Below are positions 51,590 to 60,480 of a DNA stretch of 64,000 bases, piece by piece. A model generated the notes under the pieces. It made no database searches. It was not told the DNA's origin and saw nothing but the letters and a program-made list of their open reading frames with translations. The translations under genes and the position numbers were made by a program. Source of the stretch: Clostridiales bacterium (GTDB taxonomy: Bacteria; Bacillota; Clostridia; Christensenellales; Aristaeellaceae); contig SVHD01000001.1 in NCBI GenBank assembly GCA_015056015.1, positions 77,102 through 141,101 on the forward strand, read 5' to 3'. The stretch's first letter is position 1. The number at the start of each line of letters is the position of its first letter.

Positions 51590-53776
51590 TCACATCAGAT
51601 CCGGATTATTCCCCTGGCGCCAGGCCTCGCGATAGGCGGTGGGGGTCATGCCCTTGAGGCGCTTGAAGGTGCGCACGAAGGAGGTATACTGGCTGTAGCC
51701 CACCTTCTGGGCGATATCGGCCACGGTTTCCTCGGTGGAGCGCAGCAGCGTGCAGGAATGATTCATTTTACAGGTGAGGATATAATCGGAGATATTGCAG
51801 CCCATCTGTTCCTTGAATTTATGGGAAAGGGAGGATACATTCAGGCCGAATCTTTCCGCCACCGCGCCCACATTCAGGTTTTCCAGATCATCGCAGGCGG
51901 AAATATAATTGGCGATGCCGGTCATTTCGGTGGTGGTGCTGGAAAGATCGCTTTCCGTCATCAATTGCAGGGCCCGGGCATGCAATTGCCGCAGGGTTGC
52001 CAGCATATCATCCACATCATTGATATGCTGCCCCTTGAGCTGCGCCGCATAGCCTCTGGCAATTTCGCTGGTATCCATCACCAGGGCCTGCAGATACAGA
52101 TTGATCATTTCCGAGGCCAGGCTGACGGTATAGAAATAGAGATGATTATGCCGCTGAATCAGATTGAGCAGAATATCGTAAAGGAATGCCGTGCGGTTCC
52201 GATCCTGCTCTGCCAGGGCCACGCCCAAGGCATGCAATTCTTCCCGGGGATAGAATAATTCATTTTCTTCAGTTTCCTGGAACAGGCTCACCCCCACGCC
52301 GGGATTGCGGCGGCTGGAAGAAAGGGCCTGCATAAAGGATTCCTGGGCCGCGGTAAGGGCTGTAAAGACGCCGCCGATGGCGAAATGCAGCCGAAGCTCC
52401 TTCAGTTTATCCTGACTGATCAAATCCTCCAGTTCCGCCATCAGCGCAGAGCGATCCGGCGTTTCCAGATCCAGCATCATCACATATACGCTGCGCTCGG
52501 CATAGGCAAAGGAATAGATATCGTGCCGCCGGGCCAGCCAGCCCAGCACCAGATCCACATCCTGCTTTTCATCCCATTCCTGATCCCGCTGCAAAAGCAT
52601 GATCACCCGCCAGGGACGGCGGAAGGTAATATCCAATCGGCGCAGATTTTCCTCCGCCTCTTCTTCGCTGCGGTATTTGCCCCGTACCAAACGGATCAGC
52701 ACATGCCCGCGCATGGAGCATTGGCGCATTTCATCCAATTCCTGGCTGCGGGTGCGCAATTGATACATGGCGTTCTGCAATCGGGCCACCCCCCGGACGT
52801 CATCGGGCACGATGCCCTCGGTGAGGGATACCAATTGCTCAATGGGCCGGGCATGCCGCCGGGAAAAGACCACCACCGCCGCAAAGCAGCCCAGGCTGAT
52901 CAGCACGGAAAGAATCATGAAGCTGCTGAGCACCGTATGGGCGATTTCGCCGATATCGCTGCTTTTGGCAATATAAACATAGGTCAGCCCCGTGGCGCTG
53001 CTGGTCAGGGCGCATTGATAGCGGCCATCCCCCAATTTGACGGGTGCCTTACCCGGCTGAAGATTCTGCGGAATTTCGCCGGAGAAGGGATACAGCAGCC
53101 GATTCCCCTGCAGAATATAGATTTCGCTGTCGCTATCCACGGTCAAAAGCCGGCGGATGCTGGCTTCCTTCATTTCAAAAAACAGATATCCATCCCGGAT
53201 TTCCTCCAGGGGCTGGCAATAAAAGAGCGCGGGCGGAAAGCCGATTTTCCCCGGGCCGATCCGATCCGGGGAAATCCAGCCGGCCTGAATCCCCTGCTCC
53301 GTCATTTCCTTCAGATCAATCCATTCCCCGGTCTTTTCATCCAGAAAAGCACGGTAGGAGGAAATATTATAGGTGCCCAGGGTGGTAAATACCATCTCAG
53401 GCAAAACGGTATGATAATATATGATTTCATCATAGAAAACGCTGACATTGGCAAAGACGCGCAGGGCCGCCCTGACGCCATTCCGGGCTTCGAATTTAAA
53501 ATCCTGCAGGGAAGTGGACCGGAAATCCCGGTTCTGGCCGATCTGGATGCCAATGGCGGTCATCTGCTCCACTTTTTGATCAAAATCCATTTGTATTTTG
53601 TTCAGGGCGCTCTGCATGGCCTCCTTGGTATCCTTTTCCGCCTCGCCGGTGACATAATAATTAAAATATGCATTAAACGCTAAAAAGGGAACCACCAGCA
53701 CCAGCAGATAGGTGACGGCGTATTTCCACCACAGAGGCATTTCCCGTTTGATCGGGGTATTGCGGCGCTTTGGCAT
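51590..53776 (-). CDS. Membrane-bound AraC-family regulator with extracytoplasmic sensor
   Basis: A 728-aa protein. Transmembrane segment 1 (about 16-38), a large extracytoplasmic sensor (about 40-275), transmembrane segment 2 (about 280-305), a HAMP-like connector, a middle domain, and a C-terminal AraC helix-turn-helix (about 625-720, L-N-V-G-A-V-A-E-R-F-G-L-N and A-Q-K-V-G-Y-S-Q-Y-T-S-F-V-R-T-F-K). Such one-component regulators sit beside LplABC-type sugar importers and switch them on. It lies downstream of the binding-protein gene on the same strand, with a hairpin between them. Confidence 0.9.
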   Translation of the reverse strand: MPKRRNTPIKREMPLWWKYAVTYLLVLVVPFLAFNAYFNYYVTGEAEKDTKEAMQSALNKIQMDFDQKVEQMTAIGIQIGQNRDFRSTSLQDFKFEARNGVRAALRVFANVSVFYDEIIYYHTVLPEMVFTTLGTYNISSYRAFLDEKTGEWIDLKEMTEQGIQAGWISPDRIGPGKIGFPPALFYCQPLEEIRDGYLFFEMKEASIRRLLTVDSDSEIYILQGNRLLYPFSGEIPQNLQPGKAPVKLGDGRYQCALTSSATGLTYVYIAKSSDIGEIAHTVLSSFMILSVLISLGCFAAVVVFSRRHARPIEQLVSLTEGIVPDDVRGVARLQNAMYQLRTRSQELDEMRQCSMRGHVLIRLVRGKYRSEEEAEENLRRLDITFRRPWRVIMLLQRDQEWDEKQDVDLVLGWLARRHDIYSFAYAERSVYVMMLDLETPDRSALMAELEDLISQDKLKELRLHFAIGGVFTALTAAQESFMQALSSSRRNPGVGVSLFQETEENELFYPREELHALGVALAEQDRNRTAFLYDILLNLIQRHNHLYFYTVSLASEMINLYLQALVMDTSEIARGYAAQLKGQHINDVDDMLATLRQLHARALQLMTESDLSSTTTEMTGIANYISACDDLENLNVGAVAERFGLNVSSLSHKFKEQMGCNISDYILTCKMNHSCTLLRSTEETVADIAQKVGYSQYTSFVRTFKRLKGMTPTAYREAWRQGNNPDLM

Positions 53777-53842
53777 AACGCATATCCTTTCTTATCGCAT
53801 GATTCCGGGGGCCATGCACAATGCTCTTTTAAAATGCCTGAA

Positions 53843-53880
53843 CCAGGCGGGGAGCTTTCCTCCCCGCCTGGCCTTTTTTA
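53843..53880. other. GC-rich hairpin between binding-protein gene and regulator
   Basis: CCAGGCGGGGA / TCCCCGCCTGG stem with a T-run on its plus-strand side. On the coding minus strand the T-tract is poor, so it may stabilise the abundant binding-protein mRNA or partly stop transcription into the regulator gene. Confidence 0.6.
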
Positions 53881-53950
53881 CAGGATACTTGATTTTTGAT
53901 CTGCCGTCAAGTGACAATCATTTCCCCTGACGGAGGCAAATTTCCGAAAA

Positions 53951-55513
53951 TCAGAATTCGCCGTCCAGATAGCCCTGCCACCATTCAACCAGTTCGGTGA
54001 CCTTGTAGGCTTCCACATCCTTCAGATGCTTTTCCCACTTGGCGTCGTCGATACCGTTGACGATAGCGTCAGCCATGAAGTTGTCCAGGTAAGCAGACAT
54101 TTCGGTCTGGATGAAGTTGCGTTCTTCCAGCTTGTCGGCGTCCACATTGCGGCTGGGGAAGATTTCCTTCTGCAGGTAATCCTTCACCACTTCCACCAGC
54201 TGGCGGCGCACGGTGGCGTCGGCGGGAGCGTCGTCATGATACTGCGCCACTTCGTCGGGCAGCATGAAGGCGGGAGCATTGCCGTAAGCGCCATAGGTGT
54301 ACTTCATGTTTTCACGGGTGAAGTCCACGGTCACAGAATCGGGCCACAGTTCATAGATCGTGCCGTCGTCGCCCAGTTCCCAAAGGGTGCCTTCTTCGCC
54401 CAGGCGCCAGGTCATCTTGATGACCTTGTCAGCCTGCATGGCGTCATACCACTTCACCAGTTCTTCGGGATTTTCGCAGGCAGCAGTGATGGCGAAGCCG
54501 AAGGACTGAGCACGATAGTAACCCCAGTAACCGTCATTCACATAGCGGATTTCGGGATAATCGGAAGCCTGGAGCGGGGGCAGCGCCACAAATTCCAGCG
54601 CAGTCTGGGAGTCAAAGTTGGAAGCGGGGGTCCAGCCGCGATAGGTAACGCCGATGTATTCCTTCAGGCGGGCATAGAACTGCTGGTTGGTCATGGTGAA
54701 GCCTTCCACGTCCAGCAGGCCTTCCTTGGCAAACTTATGCCAGTATTCCAGGGCAGCGCGGAATTCAGGCAGAGTGGGGGTGAAGATCACCTTGCCGTTT
54801 TCGATCTTCAGCCAGGCACCGTAGCCGTTTTCCCATTCGGTGATGCCCCAGGGGCCAAAGAAATACTGAATATGGGCAGCCCAGTTATTCTGGGTGAAGA
54901 GCACGGGGATTTCATCCGCCAGGCCGTTGCCGTTGGGGTCGCCGGCCTTGATGGCCTTGCAGACTTCGTAGAATTCATCGGTGGTGGTGGGCATTTCCAG
55001 ATTCAGCTTATCCAGCCAGGCCTTGTTGATGAACTGGATGGAACCGCCGTCATCTTCGGGGCTCACATACATGGAGGTGGGCAGGGTGTAGATGCAGCCG
55101 TCAGTCTGGGTGATGGATTCGCGGACTTCGGGATACTTTTCCAGAATCGCGCAGATATTGGGGGCGATTTCGGGAGTCAGGTATTCGTCCAAGGCCACGA
55201 ACAGGGGCAGATTGTTGGCCAGACGATCAGCGCTCAGACCGTTGATGAAGGCGTCAGGCAGATCGTTGGTCGCCAGCATCAGGTTGATCTTTTCGGCGGC
55301 AGCGCCGGCGTCGATTTCATAGTAATCGATCTTCAGACCAGTGCGCTGTTCGGCCATAATGGCGCCGGGCTTGGTGTCGTATTCTTGTTCTTTATCCAGG
55401 GCATGGCGCTGCACAACGATCTTGTAATCGTATTCATCAGCCAGAGCGCCGGGGATGGCGGCGATGCTGAGCAGCATGATCGCAGCCAGAACCAGGGACA
55501 GGAACTTCTTCAT
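53951..55513 (-). CDS. Extracellular solute-binding protein of a carbohydrate ABC importer
   Basis: A 520-aa LplA-type sugar-binding protein with the fold of family 1 solute-binding proteins. A typical signal peptide (residues 1-26, M-K-K-F-L-S-L-V-L-A-A-I-M-L-L-S) ends at A-L-A before D-E-Y. No lipobox cysteine is present, unlike most Gram-positive binding proteins. Mature-domain landmarks include P-N-G-N-G-L-A-D-E-I-P and several W/Y ring positions suited to sugars. It follows two permease genes, 62 bases after the second. Confidence 0.9.
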   Translation of the reverse strand: MKKFLSLVLAAIMLLSIAAIPGALADEYDYKIVVQRHALDKEQEYDTKPGAIMAEQRTGLKIDYYEIDAGAAAEKINLMLATNDLPDAFINGLSADRLANNLPLFVALDEYLTPEIAPNICAILEKYPEVRESITQTDGCIYTLPTSMYVSPEDDGGSIQFINKAWLDKLNLEMPTTTDEFYEVCKAIKAGDPNGNGLADEIPVLFTQNNWAAHIQYFFGPWGITEWENGYGAWLKIENGKVIFTPTLPEFRAALEYWHKFAKEGLLDVEGFTMTNQQFYARLKEYIGVTYRGWTPASNFDSQTALEFVALPPLQASDYPEIRYVNDGYWGYYRAQSFGFAITAACENPEELVKWYDAMQADKVIKMTWRLGEEGTLWELGDDGTIYELWPDSVTVDFTRENMKYTYGAYGNAPAFMLPDEVAQYHDDAPADATVRRQLVEVVKDYLQKEIFPSRNVDADKLEERNFIQTEMSAYLDNFMADAIVNGIDDAKWEKHLKDVEAYKVTELVEWWQGYLDGEF

Positions 55514-55575
55514 GGGGTATCCTCCTTATAAAATATATTTTCACTGCATCCGCAGCGAGGCACAAAGGGAAGGGA

Positions 55576-56499
55576 TCAGCCCTTGATGGAGCCGATCATT
55601 ACGCCCTGCACGAAATATTTCTGCAGGAAGGGGTAAATGATGATCACGGGCAGGGTGGATACCACGATCACGCCGTATTTGATGACTTCGCCCATGATTT
55701 CCATCTGGGCCGCGGCAACCGCGTCGCCCTGCACGGCGGAGGGATCGGAATAGGTCTGCGCCGCCAGCAGAATTTCACGCAGGAAGAGCTGCAGGGGATA
55801 TTTGCTGCGGTCGGAAAGGAAGATCATGGCGTTGAAGTAGCTGTTCCACTGGGCCACCAGGCAATACAGGGCGATAACCGCGATGATAGCCTTGGAAAGA
55901 GGCAGCACGATGGAGAAGAAATAGCGCTGGTTGGTGCAGCCGTCAATGGACGCCGCTTCATACAATTCCACCGGCATGGAGCTGGCAAAGAAGGAACGGA
56001 CGATGATGATGTTATACACCGAGGCCAGGCCGGTAACGATCATCAAAAAGCGGGTATTGACCAGATTCAGCTCCTTGACCACCAGATAGAAGGGAATCAG
56101 GCCGCCGGAGAAATACATTGTAAAAACGAACAGGAGCATGAAAATGCTGCGGCCGGGCAAATCCTTGCGGGAGAGGGCATAGCCCGCCATGACCTGCACC
56201 ATGGTGGCCAGAACGGTGCCCACGCCGGCGTAGAAGATGGTGTTGAGATAACCGGTCCAGATGCGGTCATCGGAGAAAACCATCTTATAGCCCATGGTGG
56301 TAAAGCCCCGGGGATAGATGAGCAGCGCGCCGGCATTTACATACTGCGGATCGCTGAAAGAGGCCATCAAAACGAACCAGATCGGGTAAATGAACAGCAG
56401 CAAAAGCAGCGCGATCAGAACATAGACAACCACGTTAAAGACCCGGTCCACTTTTGTTTCATGGATTTTTGTATTGCGTTTCATCATCGCTTCAGCCAT
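55576..56499 (-). CDS. Carbohydrate ABC transporter permease (LplC-type)
   Basis: A 307-aa membrane permease with six predicted segments and the EAA loop E-L-Y-E-A-A-S-I-D-G-C-T-N-Q, which contacts the ATPase. C-terminal Y-F-V-Q-G-V-M-I-G-S-I-K-G is typical of the YtcP/LplC branch. It lies 15 bases after the other permease, in an operon lacking an ATPase gene, so a shared MsmX-like ATPase encoded elsewhere is probably used. Confidence 0.93.
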   Translation of the reverse strand: MAEAMMKRNTKIHETKVDRVFNVVVYVLIALLLLLFIYPIWFVLMASFSDPQYVNAGALLIYPRGFTTMGYKMVFSDDRIWTGYLNTIFYAGVGTVLATMVQVMAGYALSRKDLPGRSIFMLLFVFTMYFSGGLIPFYLVVKELNLVNTRFLMIVTGLASVYNIIIVRSFFASSMPVELYEAASIDGCTNQRYFFSIVLPLSKAIIAVIALYCLVAQWNSYFNAMIFLSDRSKYPLQLFLREILLAAQTYSDPSAVQGDAVAAAQMEIMGEVIKYGVIVVSTLPVIIIYPFLQKYFVQGVMIGSIKG

Positions 56500-56514
56500 T
56501 TTTCTGCTCCTTTC

Positions 56515-57471
56515 TCACCACAGGCTGCTGCCGGAGAGCGCCTTGGCGACTTTGTTCACGGAAATCAGCAGAACCAGATTGATCACGTTATTGAAAAGGC
56601 CAATGGCGGTGGAATAGCTGTACTGGGCCTGCTGCAGACCGATCTTATACGTATAGGTAGAAATGATTTCGGAAGCATTGATATTCAGGCTGTTCTGAAG
56701 CAGGAAGGCCTTTTCATAGCCTACGTTCATAACAGAACCGAAATTCATCACCAGCAGAATCACCATGGTGGGCATGATGGTGGGGATATCGATATGCCAG
56801 ATGCGCTGCAGCTTATTGGCGCCGTCGATAATGGCCGCTTCATGCAATTCGGGGCTGACGCCGGAAAGGGCCGCCAGATAAATGATGGAAGACCAGCCCA
56901 TGCCCTGCCATACGCCGGACCAGACGTAGATATGCTTGAAAGCGGCGGGATTGCCCATAAAGAAGATGGGATCCACCCCGAAGAAGCCAAGAATCGTATT
57001 GACGAAACCGCTGCGAGGAGAAAGGAAGACGTTGATCATACCCGCCATAACCACGATGGAAATGAAATGGGGGGCGTAGGATACCGTCTGGGTGAAGCGC
57101 TTGAGGCCCTGCTTGGGCGTATAATTGAGCAAAAGCGCCAGCATAATCGGAATGGGGAAGCCCGCAATCAGGGAATAGAGACTGATGCTGAGCGTATTGC
57201 CCAGCAGGGTCAGGAAGCGGGGGGATTCAAAGAATTTCACGAAATGCTTCAGGCCCACCCAGGGACTGCCTTCAATGCCCTTGAAAGCAAAGAAATCCTT
57301 GAAGGCAATCTGAATGCCATACATGGGCCAATAGGAAAACACCAGAATATGAAGAGTGGCGGGCAGCAGGAAGAGATAAAGAAAATAATTGGCCTTCATC
57401 TGCTTCCAGACCAGATGGCGGCGGCGCTGCCGATCCGTCTGCGGAAGAGAGGGAGCTTGGGCCTTTTGCAT
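56515..57471 (-). CDS. Carbohydrate ABC transporter permease (LplB-type)
   Basis: A 318-aa permease, first gene of the importer operon. Six membrane segments and the EAA loop E-L-H-E-A-A-I-I-D-G-A-N-K. The N-terminus is long and basic before the first segment. LplB-type permeases pair with LplC and an LplA binding protein for oligosaccharides. Start ATG behind GAAAGGAAGG. The 352-bp space upstream (57472-57823) contains no clear promoter; it holds a near-palindrome GTGATGTCAC (57610-57619) and a terminator belonging to the GH2 gene. Confidence 0.93.
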   Translation of the reverse strand: MQKAQAPSLPQTDRQRRRHLVWKQMKANYFLYLFLLPATLHILVFSYWPMYGIQIAFKDFFAFKGIEGSPWVGLKHFVKFFESPRFLTLLGNTLSISLYSLIAGFPIPIMLALLLNYTPKQGLKRFTQTVSYAPHFISIVVMAGMINVFLSPRSGFVNTILGFFGVDPIFFMGNPAAFKHIYVWSGVWQGMGWSSIIYLAALSGVSPELHEAAIIDGANKLQRIWHIDIPTIMPTMVILLVMNFGSVMNVGYEKAFLLQNSLNINASEIISTYTYKIGLQQAQYSYSTAIGLFNNVINLVLLISVNKVAKALSGSSLW

Positions 57472-57756
57472 GAAATTTCCTTCCTTTCATCGGTTGATTG
57501 GGGCGCTTTTCCGATTGAACGGGAAATGAAGCAGGTGCTATATCGCCCTGCCAATCAAAAAAAAGCGGCCGCTGTGCAAAACAGTCTCTGTTTGTATGTT
57601 TATTTTAAGTGATGTCACAACATTCCCGCAAGATTTCAATTCTTTTTGCACAATAGCATTATTTGTCGATGAAAAGATATGGTTTTTCTGGGGCGATTGC
57701 GCAAAATTTGCTATATGCTTCAGAAAAAATGCTATATTTCCCTTCCAATTTCTGCA

Positions 57757-57789
57757 TAAAAAAAGGACGAAAGCGTTTGCTTTCGTCCT
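57757..57789 (-). terminator. Intrinsic terminator of the GH2 gene
   Basis: GGACGAAAGC / GCTTTCGTCC stem with a four-base loop and T7 on the minus strand. Confidence 0.92.
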
Positions 57790-57823
57790 CCGGAGAGATA
57801 TTTTATTTCTTTTTCACCGATTC

Positions 57824-60214
57824 TCAGTGCAGTTCCACCTTCAGCACAGCCTTTTCCAGGCCGTCGGCTTCCGCCACCACATACATGGTGCCCTTCTGCA
57901 CGCCGGCACGGGCGATGACGGAGATCAGGCCCGCCCGCATCTTGCGGTCATGGCAGGTTACCGGCACATGATCGCATACATCGGAACCGGTGCCCAGGAT
58001 CTGGCCGTTGCAGGTCTGGGCGATGCCGTTGATGTAGCGCAGGGAGGCATTCAGCCCGGCGTCGCCCTGCACATAGAAACGGACAAAGGGAGAAGCGGTG
58101 GGCACATGGCGGCCTTCCGCATCCAGGCAATCGCAGGTCATGATGGCCACGTCTTCACCGTCAGCCACAACGCCGTCGCTGTTCAGGGTCAGCCGCAGCT
58201 TCACCGGCGCGCCGGTGGTTTCCTGCTTGTCTTCCGCAACCAGCTTGCCATTCTGATAGCCCTTGGCTTCCAGGCAGCCGGGAACGTATTTGACCTGCCA
58301 TTCCGCATGGCCCCATTTTTCCACATCCTGCTTGCCGATGAGTTCGCCATTCAGATACAGTTCCACCTGGTCGCAGTTGGTGTAGCAGGATACGCGGATT
58401 TCTTCGCCTTCCATGCCCTGCCAGTTCCAATGGGGCAAGAGATGCACCATGGGCTTATCCAGCCAATGGGACTGATTCTGATAGAAGGCGTCCTTCTTAT
58501 TCAGATACAGGTCGATGGCGCCGGCCTGAGAGCACAGACGGGGCCATACGGTTTCGCCGCGATGCTCAATGCCAGCCCACTGATAGCCGCCGGCGATCCA
58601 GGGCCGGGCCATGAAATACTGCCAGGTCTTTTCGCGGGCCAGGAAGGATTTGTTGGTATCCCGGTCATAGCCATACACATAGCCGCGTTCGGGGCAATCA
58701 GCCAGATACCAGCCGCGGGTGGTGCTGGTGGCGGCGCATTCGGAAGAAACCAGGGGCACATCGGGATACTTTTCGTGGAGCAGATCAAAGTGGGTCAGGT
58801 TATAATTGACGCCCATCACGTCGATGAGATCGGCCACGGTGGAATGGGCCGGATCATGGGAAACGGCGGTGGTGACGGGGCGGGTGGGATCCAGCTGACG
58901 GGCACGGAAGAGCATGGCATGGGCAATGCGGCGGCCGGCAGGGGTCTTATGCAGGGGTTCTTCATTGCCGGCGGACCAAAGCACCACGCAGGGATGGTTG
59001 CGGTCGCGCTTGATGAGCATATCCAGCTGCTCCATGCCTTCGGGGGTGCTCTGATACCAGCGGGTTTCCGCCATGGTAAGGAAGCCCAGCTCATCCAGCA
59101 TATTCATGGTGTAATCATGATGGGGATAGTGGGCGCAGCGATAGCCGTTGGCGCCCATTTCCTTGAGCAGCTCCAGCCGATAGCGCTGTACGCGCTTGGG
59201 AACGGCCTTACCGGTGAGGCCGTAATCCTGATGGCAGCAGACGCCCTTGATCTTGACAGAGCGGCCATTGAGGAAGAAGCCCAGATCCTTATCAAAGCGG
59301 ATGGTACGGAAACCGAAGCGATTCGTCTGCTTTTCCACAATTTCCCCATCCACGGTCACGGTGGTTTCCACGGTATAGAGATTCAGGGGCGTTTCGATAT
59401 CCCACAGGGCGGGATTCTTCACTTCGCCCTTCTGCTTGAGGGTGGCCTTTTCCCGGGCGGGGATCAGGATTTCGCCTTCCAGGGTTTCCACCACATTGCC
59501 ATCCTTATCCTTGGCAACGGAGAGCACCTTGGCGGTCTTTTCCACATAATCGTCATTGCGCAGCGTGGTATCAACGGGCAGCGCCCACACGTCGTTTTCG
59601 CCCTTTTCGGGATGGACGAATACGCCGTAGAGATCCACGGCCACGGGCTCGGATTTGATCAGCCATACGGGACGATAGATGCCGGCGCCTTCATACCACC
59701 AGCCTTCATGCTCGCTGGTAGCATCGATATGGATGGCCACCACGTTATGGCCGCCAAATTCCGCCACATCGGTGATATCCACTTCAAAGGAATTATAGCC
59801 GCAGTTATTGGTCAGCATATAGCAGCCGTTGACATACACCTTGCAATGCACGCCAACGCCTTCAAAATACAGGCTGATGCGGCGGCCGTCATCCTCGGCG
59901 GGCAATTCAAAATGCTTGCGATACCAGGCATTTTCATATTTGAAGAAGCCCAGGGTGTTATTATTTTCGGGCTTGGGCTCCTGGCCGATAATATAGTCAT
60001 GGGGCACATCTACCGGCAGCCAGGTTTCATGGGTGATCATACCGGAATCATTATAGTATTCGGTGCCGTCCATATAGCCGCGGGCAGCAGGGCCGCAGCG
60101 CTTGCGTTCGCACTTGGCTTCAATATACATAGGGGATTTCAGCTTTGCTTCCTGAACTTCAATATCGCCCAGATGGAATCGCCAATCTTTGTTGAAGGAA
60201 ATGATCTCTTTCAT
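57824..60214 (-). CDS. GH2 beta-galactosidase-type glycoside hydrolase
   Basis: A 796-aa glycoside hydrolase family 2 protein with an N-terminal sugar-binding jelly-roll (W-R-F-H-L-G-D, V-P-H-D-Y, G-W-W-Y-E-G-A-G-I-Y-R), immunoglobulin-like middle, TIM barrel and C-terminal domains. The acid/base is Glu418 (S-A-G-N-E-E-P) and the nucleophile Glu492 (S-S-E-C-A-A). It lacks a signal peptide, so it works on imported sugar. GH2 also includes beta-glucuronidases and mannosidases; galactosidase is the most likely reading. ATG 60214 behind AAGGAG. Divergent from the GH35 gene. Confidence 0.87.
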   Translation of the reverse strand: MKEIISFNKDWRFHLGDIEVQEAKLKSPMYIEAKCERKRCGPAARGYMDGTEYYNDSGMITHETWLPVDVPHDYIIGQEPKPENNNTLGFFKYENAWYRKHFELPAEDDGRRISLYFEGVGVHCKVYVNGCYMLTNNCGYNSFEVDITDVAEFGGHNVVAIHIDATSEHEGWWYEGAGIYRPVWLIKSEPVAVDLYGVFVHPEKGENDVWALPVDTTLRNDDYVEKTAKVLSVAKDKDGNVVETLEGEILIPAREKATLKQKGEVKNPALWDIETPLNLYTVETTVTVDGEIVEKQTNRFGFRTIRFDKDLGFFLNGRSVKIKGVCCHQDYGLTGKAVPKRVQRYRLELLKEMGANGYRCAHYPHHDYTMNMLDELGFLTMAETRWYQSTPEGMEQLDMLIKRDRNHPCVVLWSAGNEEPLHKTPAGRRIAHAMLFRARQLDPTRPVTTAVSHDPAHSTVADLIDVMGVNYNLTHFDLLHEKYPDVPLVSSECAATSTTRGWYLADCPERGYVYGYDRDTNKSFLAREKTWQYFMARPWIAGGYQWAGIEHRGETVWPRLCSQAGAIDLYLNKKDAFYQNQSHWLDKPMVHLLPHWNWQGMEGEEIRVSCYTNCDQVELYLNGELIGKQDVEKWGHAEWQVKYVPGCLEAKGYQNGKLVAEDKQETTGAPVKLRLTLNSDGVVADGEDVAIMTCDCLDAEGRHVPTASPFVRFYVQGDAGLNASLRYINGIAQTCNGQILGTGSDVCDHVPVTCHDRKMRAGLISVIARAGVQKGTMYVVAEADGLEKAVLKVELH

Positions 60215-60271
60215 GGTCTTCTCCTTTTCTGTATTAGGGACGGCACGCCATCCCCATATTTTGCTATTGTG

Positions 60272-60300
60272 ATTATACACCCAAATATTCTAAATTGCAA
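60272..60300 (-). promoter_or_regulatory. GH2 promoter with overlapping palindrome
   Basis: Minus strand TTGCAA (60295-60300), 17-bp spacer, TATAAT (60272-60277). A perfect palindrome AAATTGCAATTT (60292-60303) covers the -35 and is a likely operator. Confidence 0.8.
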
Positions 60301-60402
60301 TTTGCCTTTTTTTGTTTCTCATTGCATTATTTGAAATCCTTGTATTTTTTCTCCCCCTTTCCCCTCTTTTTTTGTAAAACGGATGCATTTTTTGAAATAA
60401 TG

Positions 60403-60430
60403 TTTACATTTTGAAAAAATCCTCTATAAT
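60403..60430 (+). promoter_or_regulatory. GH35 promoter with overlapping inverted repeat
   Basis: TTTACA (60403-60408), 16-bp spacer, TATAAT (60425-60430). The inverted repeat AATGTTTACATT (60399-60410) overlaps the -35, and TTTTGAAA occurs on both sides. It differs from the GH2-side palindrome. Confidence 0.8.
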
Positions 60431-60480
60431 GAAAATATCGTCTCAGCAAAATTTCGTTCAATAGAAAGGAAGAAATCAGC

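Noticed and set aside
57596..60334. A 912-codon plus-strand frame opposite the GH2 gene, and similar long frames opposite pepF, gyrA, gyrB and the two-component genes
   Set aside because: Same low-complexity composition and no plausible ribosome sites; the true genes on the other strand are unmistakable.
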